A DNA stretch of 29,849 nt from NCBI GenBank assembly GCA_028565635.1, contig JAOXYB010010011.1, positions 1 through 29,849 of the forward strand, read 5' to 3'. This stretch comes from Phoronis ovalis. Its lineage: Eukaryota; Phoronida; Phoronidae. The translations under genes and the position numbers were made by a program. Positions 10,001 through 20,855 of this stretch are shown piece by piece. The notes below the pieces were generated by a model. It saw only the letters and a program-made list of their open reading frames with translations. It searched no databases and was not told where the DNA came from. Each line of letters starts with the position of its first letter. Position 1 is the stretch's first letter.

Positions 10001-13000
10001 ATGAAACAGACTTGGTGACTATAAGACATTCAATGAATGCAAAGTTTTGACAAACACGTCCAACGCATTAGTGTCCCGTAATATTTCTGATTTCAATAAA
10101 AGTTGTAATATTTACTGAACAACACGATTTCTGGAGAAATTTTGTTTAAGTGGTGTAAAAATGGATTACTATTATACCAGAATACAGAACATTCGAAAAA
10201 CGACTTAAATACGTTATAAAAAGAGAAAATTTCGATGTACCTAAAAATCTTTTGAATGGACTTTAGGGAACGGAAGTTTCATGTTGTAGCGTGTCTACAT
10301 AGCTTTGACCACAGAAAAGTCTTTCACGGTAATATATTTTATAAAAATGGTAAACATTTCTCTCAGGTGGATACAAATTGAAAGGCACTTGATTTATTTC
10401 ATGCCAAATTTTCTCCATTTATAGTAATACTTTAACTCTGGGTTAAAGTTGTTATCAAATAATTTAGCCCATAATAAAACATAATTAAATATAAGATATT
10501 CTTAATATCATTTATATGAATTAAGCAATCTGAAGAATTAAAACCCTGTTCCCTCTCAAGAGATCCCCAAGGGCAAAGAAAACGTGAAATATATATAATG
10601 GGATATAAATTTACATAGATACCGTTGAATTTTTATGCTAGACTTGTATGATTGAAAGTTATAAGTATATTAGAGTCTTATTATACCCTCGTCAACAATC
10701 TCATTTGAGACACTCGCGAGAGGCGAAATAATTATGCAACATTGAAAGCATTAGGAATATTAAAATCCTCTGAGATAATTAAAATTTTTATCTTTCAGCA
10801 GGTAGAGAGCAATCACAGGTATTTCTTAGCCATAGTTCGTGGCGCCATAACAAGGTATCACATTTAAGCTTTTCTTTGCATCCACAAAATATGTAGAAAT
10901 AATATAAACATATTTTTTTAGGTAATCCAAGAAAACAAAGAAGAGAAAGAACCACATTTTCAAGAGCGCAGTTAGACGTGTTAGAAGGTTTATTCCAGAA
11001 GACGCGTTACCCAGATATATTCATGCGCGAAGAAGTAGCTTTAAAAATCAATCTCCCCGAATCACGAGTACAGGTACGTGATATTCAGTCATGTTATGAT
11101 CCAGATTTCATTAATTTATTTTAATAACAATGTGATCTCAGTTTCGCTATTTTATTTATTGGGCACCTAATCCAAAACACCATACATTAGCCATTTATAA
11201 TTTCCTAATTAATTTTTTAATTTAAAAATATTAATTGCTCATCTTCAATTTTTCGTTTGAAAGAACACGGACAAAATTTCAAGACAAATTCTAGCTTTAA
11301 AATTCATATTTTTCGTATGAAAAGGTTTGAATGGTCTCGCATGAAATTTGATACGTTTCAGTTTCCGGCAGAGTAAAAAGCCACAAACATGAATACGCTT
11401 AGATGAGCTCTAGAATTATTACCTTTCATTTTTGCTTGCATCTACATTACGGAAGATCATAGTCGAAGTTGAGGTTCGAATTTGTCACCTCATTCATTCA
11501 TATTTTTTTACCCCAAGGCTAAAGCAAACTAAATAACCACTAATAAATTTATTTAGTAATTCAAAACTTTTTTATCCACTATTAAATACGCACATTTAAA
11601 ACGATGTTACTTTATAATTCCAATGTTTTAAGTTAGTTATATACACACAACCTTAAACCAATTATCATTCGCATAAATATGTGTACTAACTAATAAACAA
11701 ACAGATGTTAATTTCTATCTACTACACAATAGTGTGTGTATAGTGCCGGAAAACCTTGAAAAATGACACGCCAAATTCGGCGCCATAATTTGATAGAGAT
11801 ATTGACAAAAAGCTTGTTAAAGTATATGTTTTCTTAATTTAATAATTATGCTGTTTTGGGGAGACCGGATATGCAGTGCTTTCTGTACACAGGTATACAA
11901 ATAGCAGAATAGAAAGGTGAAATTGACACAACACCAAGGTCTTGAGTCATCCGAAATTGACACATCACAAAATGACAGGTTCACAAGGCAGACTCAAAGC
12001 GAAACAAAAGAAAATAAAAAACAGTTGATTCATTCTATAACAATGTTTCATAAACGGGGCATGTACACAATTCCTCGTATTTCGTTATATAGGTTAAATA
12101 ATCCCCGTATATAAATACACATTTGTACTTCCTACATAATTCTATATTTGTCCTTTTTTGGATTCCCAAATTCCTTCGGAGCCTAAAAATTGCAACCGTT
12201 ATGTAAATTTTCTACGTTATGTTGAGCATAATATTTTAAACTCGTCTTCTATAAACATCAACGACGCATGTTTTTCTAAACACCTATCAATCAAATTGTT
12301 AGTTTGCACACGTATTTTACTTATAAGGTTGCATCGGAAAGTTTGGTTGCCACTACTTGACACGACAACAATAAAAGTGTTTGAATTTCAAATTTAATTT
12401 AACAAATAGATGTTTAGAATTAAACTTAGTAGTCTGGGATAACTGAAAATGGGAGGGAAGATAAATACACCTGTTAAACAGTTAATTGGTGTTAATGTTA
12501 TTTTCCATTAAATCCGCGATAATCCTCAGATAATCCGAAATGTAACTGTTAATCTATTAAGAAGTCAAATTGGTACACTCGTGAAAAACCAAGTTGTCAA
12601 TAAAAACTTATTACCATTCACTAGCCATTCAGTTACTTATAGGAGATAAAATGATAATAATCATGGTAACGTTAATAAGACGAGCACAACGCAGGTCAAG
12701 GTTTTATTAAATTTATGAACAAAATAGAATGCCTCGGATCCAATATTTTCTGAGCTATAGAGCTGAATTCTGTATTCTGTATCACGAGTGGAACATTTGT
12801 GGCCAAATTTTAATTTGACACAGGTTATTTGTTTACGATCTAGCCTATGCATCATGTATGTACCACTGTCGCCATTCATGGTTCTCTATTTGTTATCAAC
12901 AGTTTACGATCTGAAAGTAAATGTTAGTTACACATATTTTGGTAGCTGTGCTTCGCTCACGGTTATCATGTGTGATGATACGTAATTATCACACATCCGA

Positions 13001-16000
13001 TATCATTCATAATGTTCGATAAACAGACAATATCGAGATATGTCAAAATTACGAATTATTTCAACCAGGTTTAGTTCGTTATATTCTTTTAGTATGTACT
13101 TAGTTTACTGGTAGTCTACACTAATATCACAAGCACGTTTAAAGATTTGTTTAGAATTTTGCAAAAATTGCATGTTTCAGTTTTGCAGTGCCCATTCGAA
13201 AAGACAATGCATGAAATGTTGTTTTCAAAAAAATATAACATGTCAACTGCAGTATGTGGTAGCTCGTTATGCGACACCTGTTGATGAAATTTAACAATTG
13301 TAACTGTCTGCCTCAAATTGTATGCACGCAACTTGCAGCTAACAAAATATGGCCAGTTGTTAAGTAATTTTTGTTTTAATAGTTAATATACTAATTGGTT
13401 TGCTATTGAATCAGTGGAGATAAACATTTAAAGAAACCTGACGTATGCATGAGAAATTACTAATATTGCCAGTATTTAGTTTCGTCAATATACATTGCTA
13501 TAAAACAAACTCTGATCTATTTGCCTTTAGCTAACACTGGATTTCATTGACAAAATTCATTGCATTTAACATTACAACTATCCAATGTTTCACCGTGAAT
13601 GTAAGGATTTCGACGATAAAAACAGGAATATTATATTTCTTTATTCTTGTTATAAAATTGTTTCATGGGAATATCATAATAGGGGTATCTTATCTATATG
13701 ACAAAATTCAAGTATGAAATTCAGGATTGATCAGAACTCGTGTCACCTAGGTGCATGTTTAGGCAAGCAAACCCTTGCCAAAAACTGACAGGTGATTTCT
13801 GCATACAACGCATATTTATATTAAACATTAACTGCAGATATTTAAAACTTAACTTTTGCTTAAATCGAAAATCCTTTGTATATTTTTTGTATAAAAATGC
13901 CGACGTATGCGCAAGCTCAATAAACCAGAGCTATTTTAATTGTTGCGGTGCAAAAAGATAATTCGGGATGAGCTATATACAATGTCAGCTTCATAATGCA
14001 GCAAGAGCATCCCCACCCATTTCTATACCAGTTTAACTCAGAAGGGAATAAATTATTTTTTTTCAAATTCTTGTGGTATTAATACCGATGTGTGCACATT
14101 AGAACCATTATCGTCATGAAGCAGTGATGCTAATTAGAGCCAGTGTTTTCTCACAACCTTATCTCTATGCATAAACTATGTCAATAAACGGAGCTGTTTG
14201 TTTGACTAGTATCTAAGAGCCTATACCATCTACAAAATTGTAATCTAAAAAAGTTCATGTTTTCTTCATCGCCCTACGGATCCTCACCACACAGTCATTC
14301 ATACTTGAGTCATATTGGCACCTATAGTAATTTCGATACTGGCTTTATAAAATCAGTAATTGGTGAGAATATTTATGAACTGATTTAACCGTGCGGATTC
14401 AGCCTATAACTGTTTGATTCTGAATATAAAAAAATATCACGACCCCCGTCGAAGGTATTGGTAACTACCACGGCACGCGAATGCTGTATTAATAAATCGG
14501 AAGTCAATGATTTATTGAAGGGCTATCATATAGTAATCATATGGTATTATAGAAGGATTACAAAATAAATCCCGGTTTGATTAACTCGCAGCTACTGACC
14601 AAATTAGAAGAAATCTACACCAATTGAATCCATTATATGTTATAATTAAAATTGATGTAGAAAATATTAAATATTTTTAATTTAATCGTTGCCATGGTGA
14701 CAAGTTCAGTAAATTAATAGAAATTCTGAACACTAGATGTGCTGTATAAACTTATAAGGGCAATTTTGGTGCTGTGCAAAATTTACGTTTAAGATTAATA
14801 TTGACAACATGATGACACTTGAAGTGTTAAGCAAATGAAATGTCTTCTTATCTCATAAAATTTGCAAGCACATTTGTGAGATGGTCATCTGCCCACGGAC
14901 GTGGTGACTGGTCAGCAAACATTTATTTAATATTACCCACAGTAACGTGCGAAACAAGGTGTGCTCTAATAAATTTATACAAAACTGTACTTTGAAACTA
15001 CTGATAAATACTGCCAAACATTCATAACTATCTGTTAAAAGATTAAATTGTTTTTCGACAGCTTACTTTTTGTGTATTGCATAATGGTTGTGTATTTTAT
15101 CTGACATTTATAATTGAGATAGCACCAGGTGACAAATATAGATCATTCGTGCGTGGGTTTAGGTAATGAAACACGTGAAAAAAAAATGTCGCAGTAGTCA
15201 AATTGATGGCCTGGTGGTCTGAGAAATGTCATGGTATAATTATAAGAAGTATATTTAACTACTATTTTAAAGGTAGTGGAATATTTTAAAAAAGATATAT
15301 ATATAATAGTCAAAAAATCTCATGCGTATCTCACTTGAAATGTTTTAAATTATTCCATCGCCTATAGAGATGTGTCTCCTGTTTTTTTGAAGTTTTTACA
15401 ACCATTTTAAAGCCCTAAAATGACGATAATACTATATTCAATATGAACTGAATATTTAAAAATAATTCAGATTAATTTTAAGGATTCAAAGATACTGTAT
15501 TAAAATTAAGCAAGTGCAAATAAAAGATTTTAAAACATATAATACTTAATAATTACTACAAGAGCACAAATTATCATCCCTAAGAGCTCTTTATTTTCAT
15601 TTATCCACAACATGCTTAAGTTGTTTTCATTTTTTAAAGAGCTGCGAAATCGCAAGTCATGTATCTAGGAAGGGAACCCATGACATGAAAATTGTGTTAA
15701 GTGATAAGAGACAGGAGGATAAAATAACCAAAACAGATCACGATCATCATATTGCAGGAATTTTAACCACAATCCAATTTTATCGGATTTTTAATCCAAC
15801 AATACACATTATCAAACTGTTAGAACACGATTAGATCAGAGAACAGAAGGCTGATAGAGCACATGAGAATTGTCATTCATACTGAGATATGATATTTTTG
15901 GCCACTTGAACCTCTCAGAGTTTACGGGGTGCAATATATCGCGAACTTCGCATTTCGCCGCCGCTTATTAGTAGTAAAAAATATTGTCGAACATGTAAAA

Positions 16001-16710
16001 ATTAATTTTTTATGTTATGTTTGATTAACTGGAGATACAATACTATAGCATTTACAATAATGTAATTATACTTAGTTACATTTTCATATTAATCTTTAAA
16101 TGTTGAACAGACTTTTGCAGAAAAGCTGTCTATCTTGAGGAGACACCTAGTGGTTAAACTTACTATTTTGTTTTTACATTAACAGGTCTGGTTTAAAAAT
16201 CGTCGTGCCAAATGCAGACAACAACAGAAAGGCAATAACACAGACAAAACGAAACCAAGGAAATCAAAGTCTCCACCACCTCCAACAAGTTCTCCTACTA
16301 CTACTACTTTCAAAACATCTCCCAGTGTGAGCGTTCCCGTACCAAGCGCAGGCCAGGCACAAATTTGGTCACCAGCATCCATCCCTCCCGTGGGAGATCT
16401 CATAAATAATCCAAACAGCTGTATGCAGAGACCAGGTGGATATCCAATGGGAAACCACCATGGACCACAAAGTTATGCTCCACAAAATTACACACACTCA
16501 GGATATTATGGTAACATGGAATATCTGCCACCAATGCAACTTCCAGTGATGACGTCAGCTCAGATGACTAATAGTATTTCATCGTCTCATAATCAGATGA
16601 GTGGATACTGTCCCCTCCCAGGGGCACAGACTTTATCACGTGGGCCGTCAGCAGGAGATTGTATGGATTATAAGGAAACTAGCTCATGGCCCAAGTTCCA
16701 AGTTTTGTAA
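6831..16710 (+). CDS. otx: Otx (orthodenticle) homeobox transcription factor, spliced, 4 coding exons
   Basis: Spliced model: 6831-7028, 7650-7815, 10922-11073 and 16186-16710, 346 residues in all. Otx proteins are nuclear, paired-like, K50-class homeodomain factors that bind TAATCC and pattern the anterior nervous system and sense organs (family knowledge). Seen here: a conserved N-terminal block at residues 96-119, and a homeodomain at 127-186 with R5 (131), W48 (174), F49, K50 (176), N51 (177) and R53. A lysine/serine/proline/threonine-rich linker follows (about 187-226), then the WSP motif (233-243), a Tyr/Gly/Pro/Met-rich region, and an Otx tail at 330-346 ending in KFQVL. Frame is kept across all three junctions (phases 0, 1, 0). 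The homeodomain lacks changes at DNA-contact residues. Exons 2-4 are near certain. Exon 1, and so the true N-terminus, is less sure, because residue 86 aligns better with the usual Otx start. Confidence 0.95.
7029..7649 (+). other. Otx intron 1 (621 nt)
   Basis: GT at 7029 to AG at 7649. The acceptor is strong: a T-rich run ending ATTTTCAG, with a branch-like TTAAC about 20 bases before it. The donor is weak. No other coding signal is seen. If the first exon is elsewhere, this span would instead contain the proximal promoter of exon 2 or part of a longer intron. Confidence 0.6.
7650..7815 (+). CDS. otx: Otx coding exon 2 (conserved N-terminal block)
   Basis: Covers residues 67-121 plus the first base of codon 122, so it ends in phase 1 at the donor TCAAG|GTAACA. 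Residues 96-119 match the conserved Otx N-terminal block, which in vertebrates reads close to PYTVNGLSLTT followed by MDLLHPSVGYP. Here it is [11 protein letters not shown], then [10 protein letters not shown]. The methionine at 7707-7709 (residue 86, start of MAYPP) has A at -3 and G at +4, and lines up with the start of canonical Otx proteins. A second methionine is at 7698. Frame upstream of the acceptor is closed by stops, so this exon must be spliced to something 5'. Confidence 0.93.
7816..10921 (+). other. Otx intron 2 (3106 nt)
   Basis: GT at 7816 to AG at 10920-10921, phase 1, just upstream of the homeodomain. This matches the ancestral Otx intron position (family knowledge). It is mostly AT-rich with no coding signal. 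Two spots stand out. About 9745-9830 is less AT-rich and contains a TCF/LEF-like ATCAAAG at 9774-9780. About 10790-10855 carries a strong spare acceptor and two donor-like sites. Confidence 0.9.
10922..11073 (+). CDS. otx: Otx coding exon 3 (homeodomain residues 1-46)
   Basis: Starts after TTTTTTTAG and completes codon 122 (Gly), then reads [12 protein letters not shown] into the homeodomain. It ends at the donor GTACAG|GTACGT after homeodomain residue Gln46, phase 0. The exon encodes the N-terminal arm with Arg5, helix 1, helix 2 ([16 protein letters not shown]) and the start of helix 3. Compared with the usual Otx sequence as I know it, position 18 is Gly rather than Ala, position 21 is Gln, and position 9 is Ser rather than Thr. 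None of these is a base-contact residue. Confidence 0.98.
11074..16185 (+). other. Otx intron 3 (5112 nt), splits the homeobox
   Basis: GT at 11074 to AG at 16185, phase 0, between homeodomain residues 46 and 47. This is a well-known intron site in Otx and many paired-like genes. No second gene is seen inside; open stretches are at most about 80 codons with no family match. It contains a duplicated GATAATCC composite site at 12518-12536 (listed separately), and otherwise AT-rich sequence with short A/T runs. Confidence 0.95.
12518..12536 (+). promoter_or_regulatory. Duplicated GATAATCC (GATA + Otx/K50 half-sites)
   Basis: Two direct copies of GATAATCC, at 12518-12525 and 12529-12536, are separated by TCA, giving an 11-base repeat period close to one helical turn. 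Each copy overlaps a GATA-factor word (GATAA) with TAATCC, the known binding word of K50 homeodomains such as Otx. The position inside the Otx gene suggests auto- or cross-regulation. That function is inference; an 8-base duplication could arise by chance. Confidence 0.35.
16186..16710 (+). CDS. otx: Otx coding exon 4 (end of homeodomain, WSP motif, tail)
   Basis: Starts after ACATTAACAG with [14 protein letters not shown], the homeodomain recognition helix with Lys50 and Asn51. A basic, Pro/Ser/Thr-rich linker follows. Next comes [12 protein letters not shown], matching the WSP motif known from vertebrate OTX, then [11 protein letters not shown] and a Tyr/Gly/Met-rich part. The last residues, [17 protein letters not shown], match the Otx tail, which in vertebrates is present as a tandem pair ending in SSWKFQVL; only one copy is seen here. 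There is an extra Pro between Trp and Lys. TAA is at 16708-16710. The minus-strand open frame over 16179-16403 is a shadow of this exon. Confidence 0.98.
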   Translation, partial: VWFKNRRAKCRQQQKGNNTDKTKPRKSKSPPPPTSSPTTTTFKTSPSVSVPVPSAGQAQIWSPASIPPVGDLINNPNSCMQRPGGYPMGNHHGPQSYAPQNYTHSGYYGNMEYLPPMQLPVMTSAQMTNSISSSHNQMSGYCPLPGAQTLSRGPSAGDCMDYKETSSWPKFQVL

Positions 16711-17398
16711 ATAATCTAGTCATTTGTAGTCATGAAAATCACGAAAGAATAGTCTCAAAGCATGATTAGTGAGAATTTATTAAACTTTCGTCCAGAGATA
16801 TTTTGAATATGTAAATTTATGTGGAGTAAAATTTTATTTATTATTCAGTAAATACTTTTAATATGTTATCACTAACTAACTTTGAGACATATTTTGTGAG
16901 TATTATAGTCAAACATTCCCTGCCATTATGGACGGATCTGTAACTTGTCTCTCGAGTAACAATACTCTATGTGCATTACAACTTGTGCAAAAACTTATTT
17001 GTCTCATTTTCATTTTTGGTTTTGGTATAATTCTCTGTATGGACAGAGTATGATTTTCAATAACGTTTGTAGTTATAGAACTGTCTCATGGATTATTTTT
17101 TGAAGAGAACTGTTTCCTAAATTTAAATTTGCTCAAATTTTGAGTATTTTTTGGTCAAGCTTGGAACGTTGTCGAAAGTGTCAAAAAGTTATATACATTT
17201 ATGAAATAAGTTTGAAACTTAAGTTTGATTCGAACGTATAATGGAAACGTGTTTTATCTAGTCAGCATAAGCACCATGACGATATATCAAAGTGACTTCC
17301 ATTTATTTTTGTTGAATATCTTGAATGAATTTTATTGAATTTTTAGTGAAATTTTGAATAAAATATACACAATAAAAATGAAGTAATCGCCAGAATAA
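16711..17398 (+). other. Otx 3' UTR (inferred)
   Basis: AT-rich, non-coding sequence follows the stop codon. No AATAAA occurs before 17357, so a 3' UTR of roughly 650-690 bases is the simplest model. The cleavage site is inferred, not observed, and longer forms using later signals are possible. Confidence 0.65.
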
Positions 17399-17431
17399 TT
17401 GTGATGTGTATATATTTTAGTATATAATAAA
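17357..17431 (+). terminator. Poly(A) signal cluster of the Otx gene
   Basis: AATAAA occurs at 17357-17362, 17371-17376 and 17426-17431. A GT-rich stretch (TTGTGATGTGTATAT) starts at about 17399, some 23 bases after the second signal. That is the usual arrangement of poly(A) signal, cleavage site and downstream element. The second signal is therefore the best candidate, with cleavage around 17385-17398. Confidence 0.65.
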
Positions 17432-19126
17432 CGAATTTGTAACTAACTTAAGTAATAATTCCGACCAAAATCCTAAGATGAAATGGATATTGCATATGTA
17501 GGAATAGTAATGATGCTAATAGACAGAAACTCAAAATAACTTAACTTTTTATCACTCTTCGTTTCTAGATCTTGAACTGCCGTAGGTACATATTATTTTC
17601 TTTGTTATTTTTTGAAGTAATATGTAGAAACCTGGAGATACCTCATATACTTCACTCCATCACTGTGCATCTTTACAAAAGAGTTGTTTATTTATTTGAT
17701 AATTATTGTTTTGCATAGGGTCTACATATATGTCCTGTATTTTATCGTCATATAAAGTGTTAAATTTTCTGCAGATGTATCAACTATTTCTGTAATTCAG
17801 AGCCTATAAGATAAACTGCATAATTTAGCCGTCAGTGGCAAAACCGTACTTAAAGGTCTGTACAAAGTGTAGTATAACAAATACGAATGTAGATTAGATA
17901 CTGGTATGCAAAATAATGTTCAGTTCACAGGGTTTAAGTGTGCGAAATCTTGCACAAAATGATGTGTGAAAAACTGACAATTTGTTTTCAAATAATACAT
18001 TTTTGTTGTTTTATCTGAAATTCTGTAGTTTTCTGTTTAAATTGTTTCTGGGCTACGATAGCTCTCATTGGAATAATATATACATTCACATATTATGCTT
18101 GTGTACAATTTCACTTTTGCTTACAGTTCATGACACAACTAAGCTTATAAGGTACATTCATCCAAATGAATTAAAGTTCGTAAAACCATGGAATGTAGTT
18201 TTCAACGGAATCTAGTTGGTGCTTCAAAGTTTACATATGAAAATATAAAAAAGAATTCTTTTTTAATGTAAACGCTCCAGAATCCCAGTTTCTCGCCCGA
18301 TAATACACCCGCCTTACTGGGGCTCTGTAAATAACTACTATTGTTACATCACACACTGATAACATTGCAGTAGGAACCCAGTAAATCAATCATAGACGCC
18401 AAAAGACATTTCAGCAGTTTGGTATTTCAACGAAGGATGTACCTTGTCTATACATTAGAGTCGAATACCTGCTGGCTATGTTTAGATTTCAGGTCTAGAT
18501 ATTCGATTGAAAGCCAATTTGTTAAATTGACATGTAATGCAACGCGACATCTGACAGTATCAGTACGGGTATACAATTTGCTAAGGCTCCCGCTACAGCA
18601 GTTACCGAGCAGAGACACTTCTTAACTGATTCTACTTGTAAATCTTTTATTTAACTCCAGGCTTATATTATAGAAATAGAACAAGGATACAGGAGTTTTT
18701 AGTGATTGTTGATCCTTTTTTTATATAAATTTTTGTGTTCAAATTCAAGAAAAAGAACTATAAATAAATCAGTCCCTATTTGTGGCGGTAGAATCACCTG
18801 GTCGAGTTATTGTTATATGTAATAATTGCATTTCTCAGACAATATTACGTAAATTTTATCTGAGAATGAAAAAACATATAAATTCAAATCTATCCTGGAG
18901 TTATACACTAATCTATTTTCTACATCCATTCTGAAATATACAAGATTTCAATTCCACACTAAATTACTAATTTTTTTCACGAAATAAACACATTTCCTAA
19001 TAGGCAGGTCAGTATTATGAACATGTAAGAAAATAAATTAAATTTTATTCAAACATTGAACATTTACAAACATCGAGAGAAACTGTCGGCATGAAGTGGC
19101 GACTCATATTTCTTGTTGTCTGACAC

Positions 19127-19175
19127 TAATTAACTATCTAATGACCACTAATTGAATGGGCGGAGATTAAGAAAT
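19127..19175. promoter_or_regulatory. Cluster of homeodomain core sites
   Basis: TAATTA at 19127, TAATGA at 19139 and TAATTG at 19149 are spaced 12 and 10 bases apart, near one helical turn. A GC-box-like GGGCGG at 19158-19163 and GATTAA follow. The surrounding 19100-19240 is less AT-rich than its neighbours. This is compatible with an enhancer, but such cores are frequent in AT-rich DNA, so confidence is low. Confidence 0.25.
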
Positions 19176-19912
19176 AGGCTGTGTAATAGTTGTTACAACG
19201 CCGGGTATGAAACAGGAGCAGAGGGACAGAAACAAAAACTAAACTGAATATTTAAAGCAACACAGAGCTGACCACAAACAGACCAACTGCGCTGGAGTTC
19301 CCATAAAGATAAAAGTCGCTGTTTTTAATCTAATATGCCATTAAATTGATAAAATAAATATTATAACATAACCAAGTAATTTCTGTGTCTGCCTTTTTGC
19401 AAAACTTCAATGTGGGACCCTTAGTGTGGCACAAAAAGACTTTCCAAACTTTCTTGCCTTACTTCGCCAGATCGTAAAAAATCTACACATTACTTTCTTC
19501 AGAAAATGCATCATTATCATAAAACTAATCCAAACGAAACAACATAATAACAAATTTGAGATCTTCATCAACAGCAGGAAATTATTCTGAAGGTAATATT
19601 TTGAAAAAGGATACCACATTTAACAAGACAGTTGAAAGGTTTGCGGTTGCAGCACTTAGAAAGCGTTTTATTTTCCATCTGTCATTCCCGTTCAAAGGAG
19701 ATACAAACCACTAGGTCCGCAACGGTTATCTGGCACCTACTGAGTTGTATGGTTCCTTTCAATTAGTTCTAATTAATAAATGTCTAAATAAATAAATGTG
19801 CAAGGTTGAAGCAATTCGTAATGCCTGTTGACATCTCTAACGACATACCTGAAACATCGGCCAAAAACGGTATAGGCTAGGAAAGCACCATTCTTGAACT
19901 TATTTTTTTAGA

Positions 19913-19946
19913 ATAACCACCCGCAAGAAATAACCACCCGCAAGAA
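19913..19946. repeat. 17-bp tandem duplication
   Basis: Two exact adjacent copies of a 17-base unit, ATAACCACCCGCAAGAA, lie at 19913-19929 and 19930-19946. This is a recent local duplication with no coding frame that I recognise. Confidence 0.9.
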
Positions 19947-20520
19947 ATATTTTGTTTAAGATGTGTGTATACAGAACATTTCGTTTTTTCGATATCTTGA
20001 AAACTAATTTCAAATTTTGAAACTTTATATTTGTAAAACTTAAAACTAATGCTTTAGTAATGAAAACGATAACAGGAATACTTTTGGATAGAAACATCGC
20101 TAAGCACACTTTATTAAATTTTATTAAATGCCTAAATTATTTTAAATTAAATAACCAAAAAACAAGATACTTACAATAAATAGGTTTTTGAAAATATTGT
20201 GTGTAAATCATATCTTTTCTTCGCAAAGAGGAAAAAACAAAGGGGCACACATCCAGATATTATCTTCTAATTTTTCATGACATCGTTAAAACTTAGTTTG
20301 TTTACGTATTCCTCCATTCAACTTGTAAATGTGTCATCTATTGTTTTATGTGGGATAAAGTTTTATGTTAGGAAACATTGGTTTCCGGGCGTCATTAGTT
20401 AACAAAACGTTTGTATCTTTTTAAAAACCACCACGCGACTGTAAATGTTTCATTGTTTTTAAAGAAAACAAAAATATTATCATAGCAAATAACAACAGAC
20501 ATGCAATGTCTGTCAAGTTA

Positions 20521-20760
20521 ATGGTGGCATTCATTGTAATACCGCAGCGTCGTCTATTGGGCAGTTGCAGACCCAATTATCCTCGGTTTTGATGTCTACC
20601 TTGTGTCGCTCCTCTGCATCGTCTGTGATAGCGTACATAATATATCTGGCGGAAGAGCAATGCAGTCAAGCATTACTTCTCCGCCAGAAAGCGCTTTCGT
20701 CAATAATGCGTGTGTTAGCGCTGACTGTACGATACTCGTACTGCCATTTGCAAAAGACAC
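20521..20760. other. Less AT-rich block, possible regulatory element
   Basis: This 240-base stretch is clearly less AT-rich than its flanks and contains a strong inverted repeat at 20645-20688 and two AGCGCT words. A 96-codon open frame (20565-20855, non-ATG start) covers it. That frame has no recognisable domain and no convincing splice context, so I do not call a gene. A conserved non-coding element or an old mobile-element remnant are both possible. Confidence 0.3.
20645..20688. repeat. 44-nt inverted repeat (hairpin)
   Basis: The 19-base arms at 20645-20663 and 20670-20688 match at 16 of 19 positions around a 6-base loop. The outer nine bases (TCTGGCGGA against TCCGCCAGA) and the inner five (AATGC against GCATT) pair perfectly, with mismatches confined to the middle. 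The arms do not extend outward. It is short for a microRNA precursor and there is no neighbouring gene to explain it. Confidence 0.85.
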
Positions 20761-20855
20761 ACTATTCTACTAATTTTAACTTAACGCAAGGTGTCGCATT
20801 TGATCTAATATGGATCTCCTGCTTATACATCGTCTTCTTCGTTTCTATAGGATGA

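Larger units (their letters stand above)
17432..20520. other. Downstream flank, no supported gene
   Basis: AT-rich sequence without a credible exon chain. Notable small items are a 20-bp perfect palindrome at 18246-18265 (six A, GAATTC, six T, with flanking T and A), a homeodomain-site cluster at 19127-19154, and a 17-bp tandem duplication at 19913-19946. It may contain 3' enhancers of the Otx gene. Confidence 0.6.

Noticed and set aside
11468-11492. T-loop-like GGTTCGAATTT, possible tRNA
   Set aside because: The five-base T-stem does not pair, and no acceptor stem or A-box sits at the right distance.
16179-16403. Minus-strand frame over Otx exon 4
   Set aside because: It is the antisense shadow of the proline/threonine-rich Otx linker.
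20565-20855. 96-codon frame over the hairpin island
   Set aside because: Non-ATG start, no family match, contains the inverted repeat. A non-coding element is as likely.
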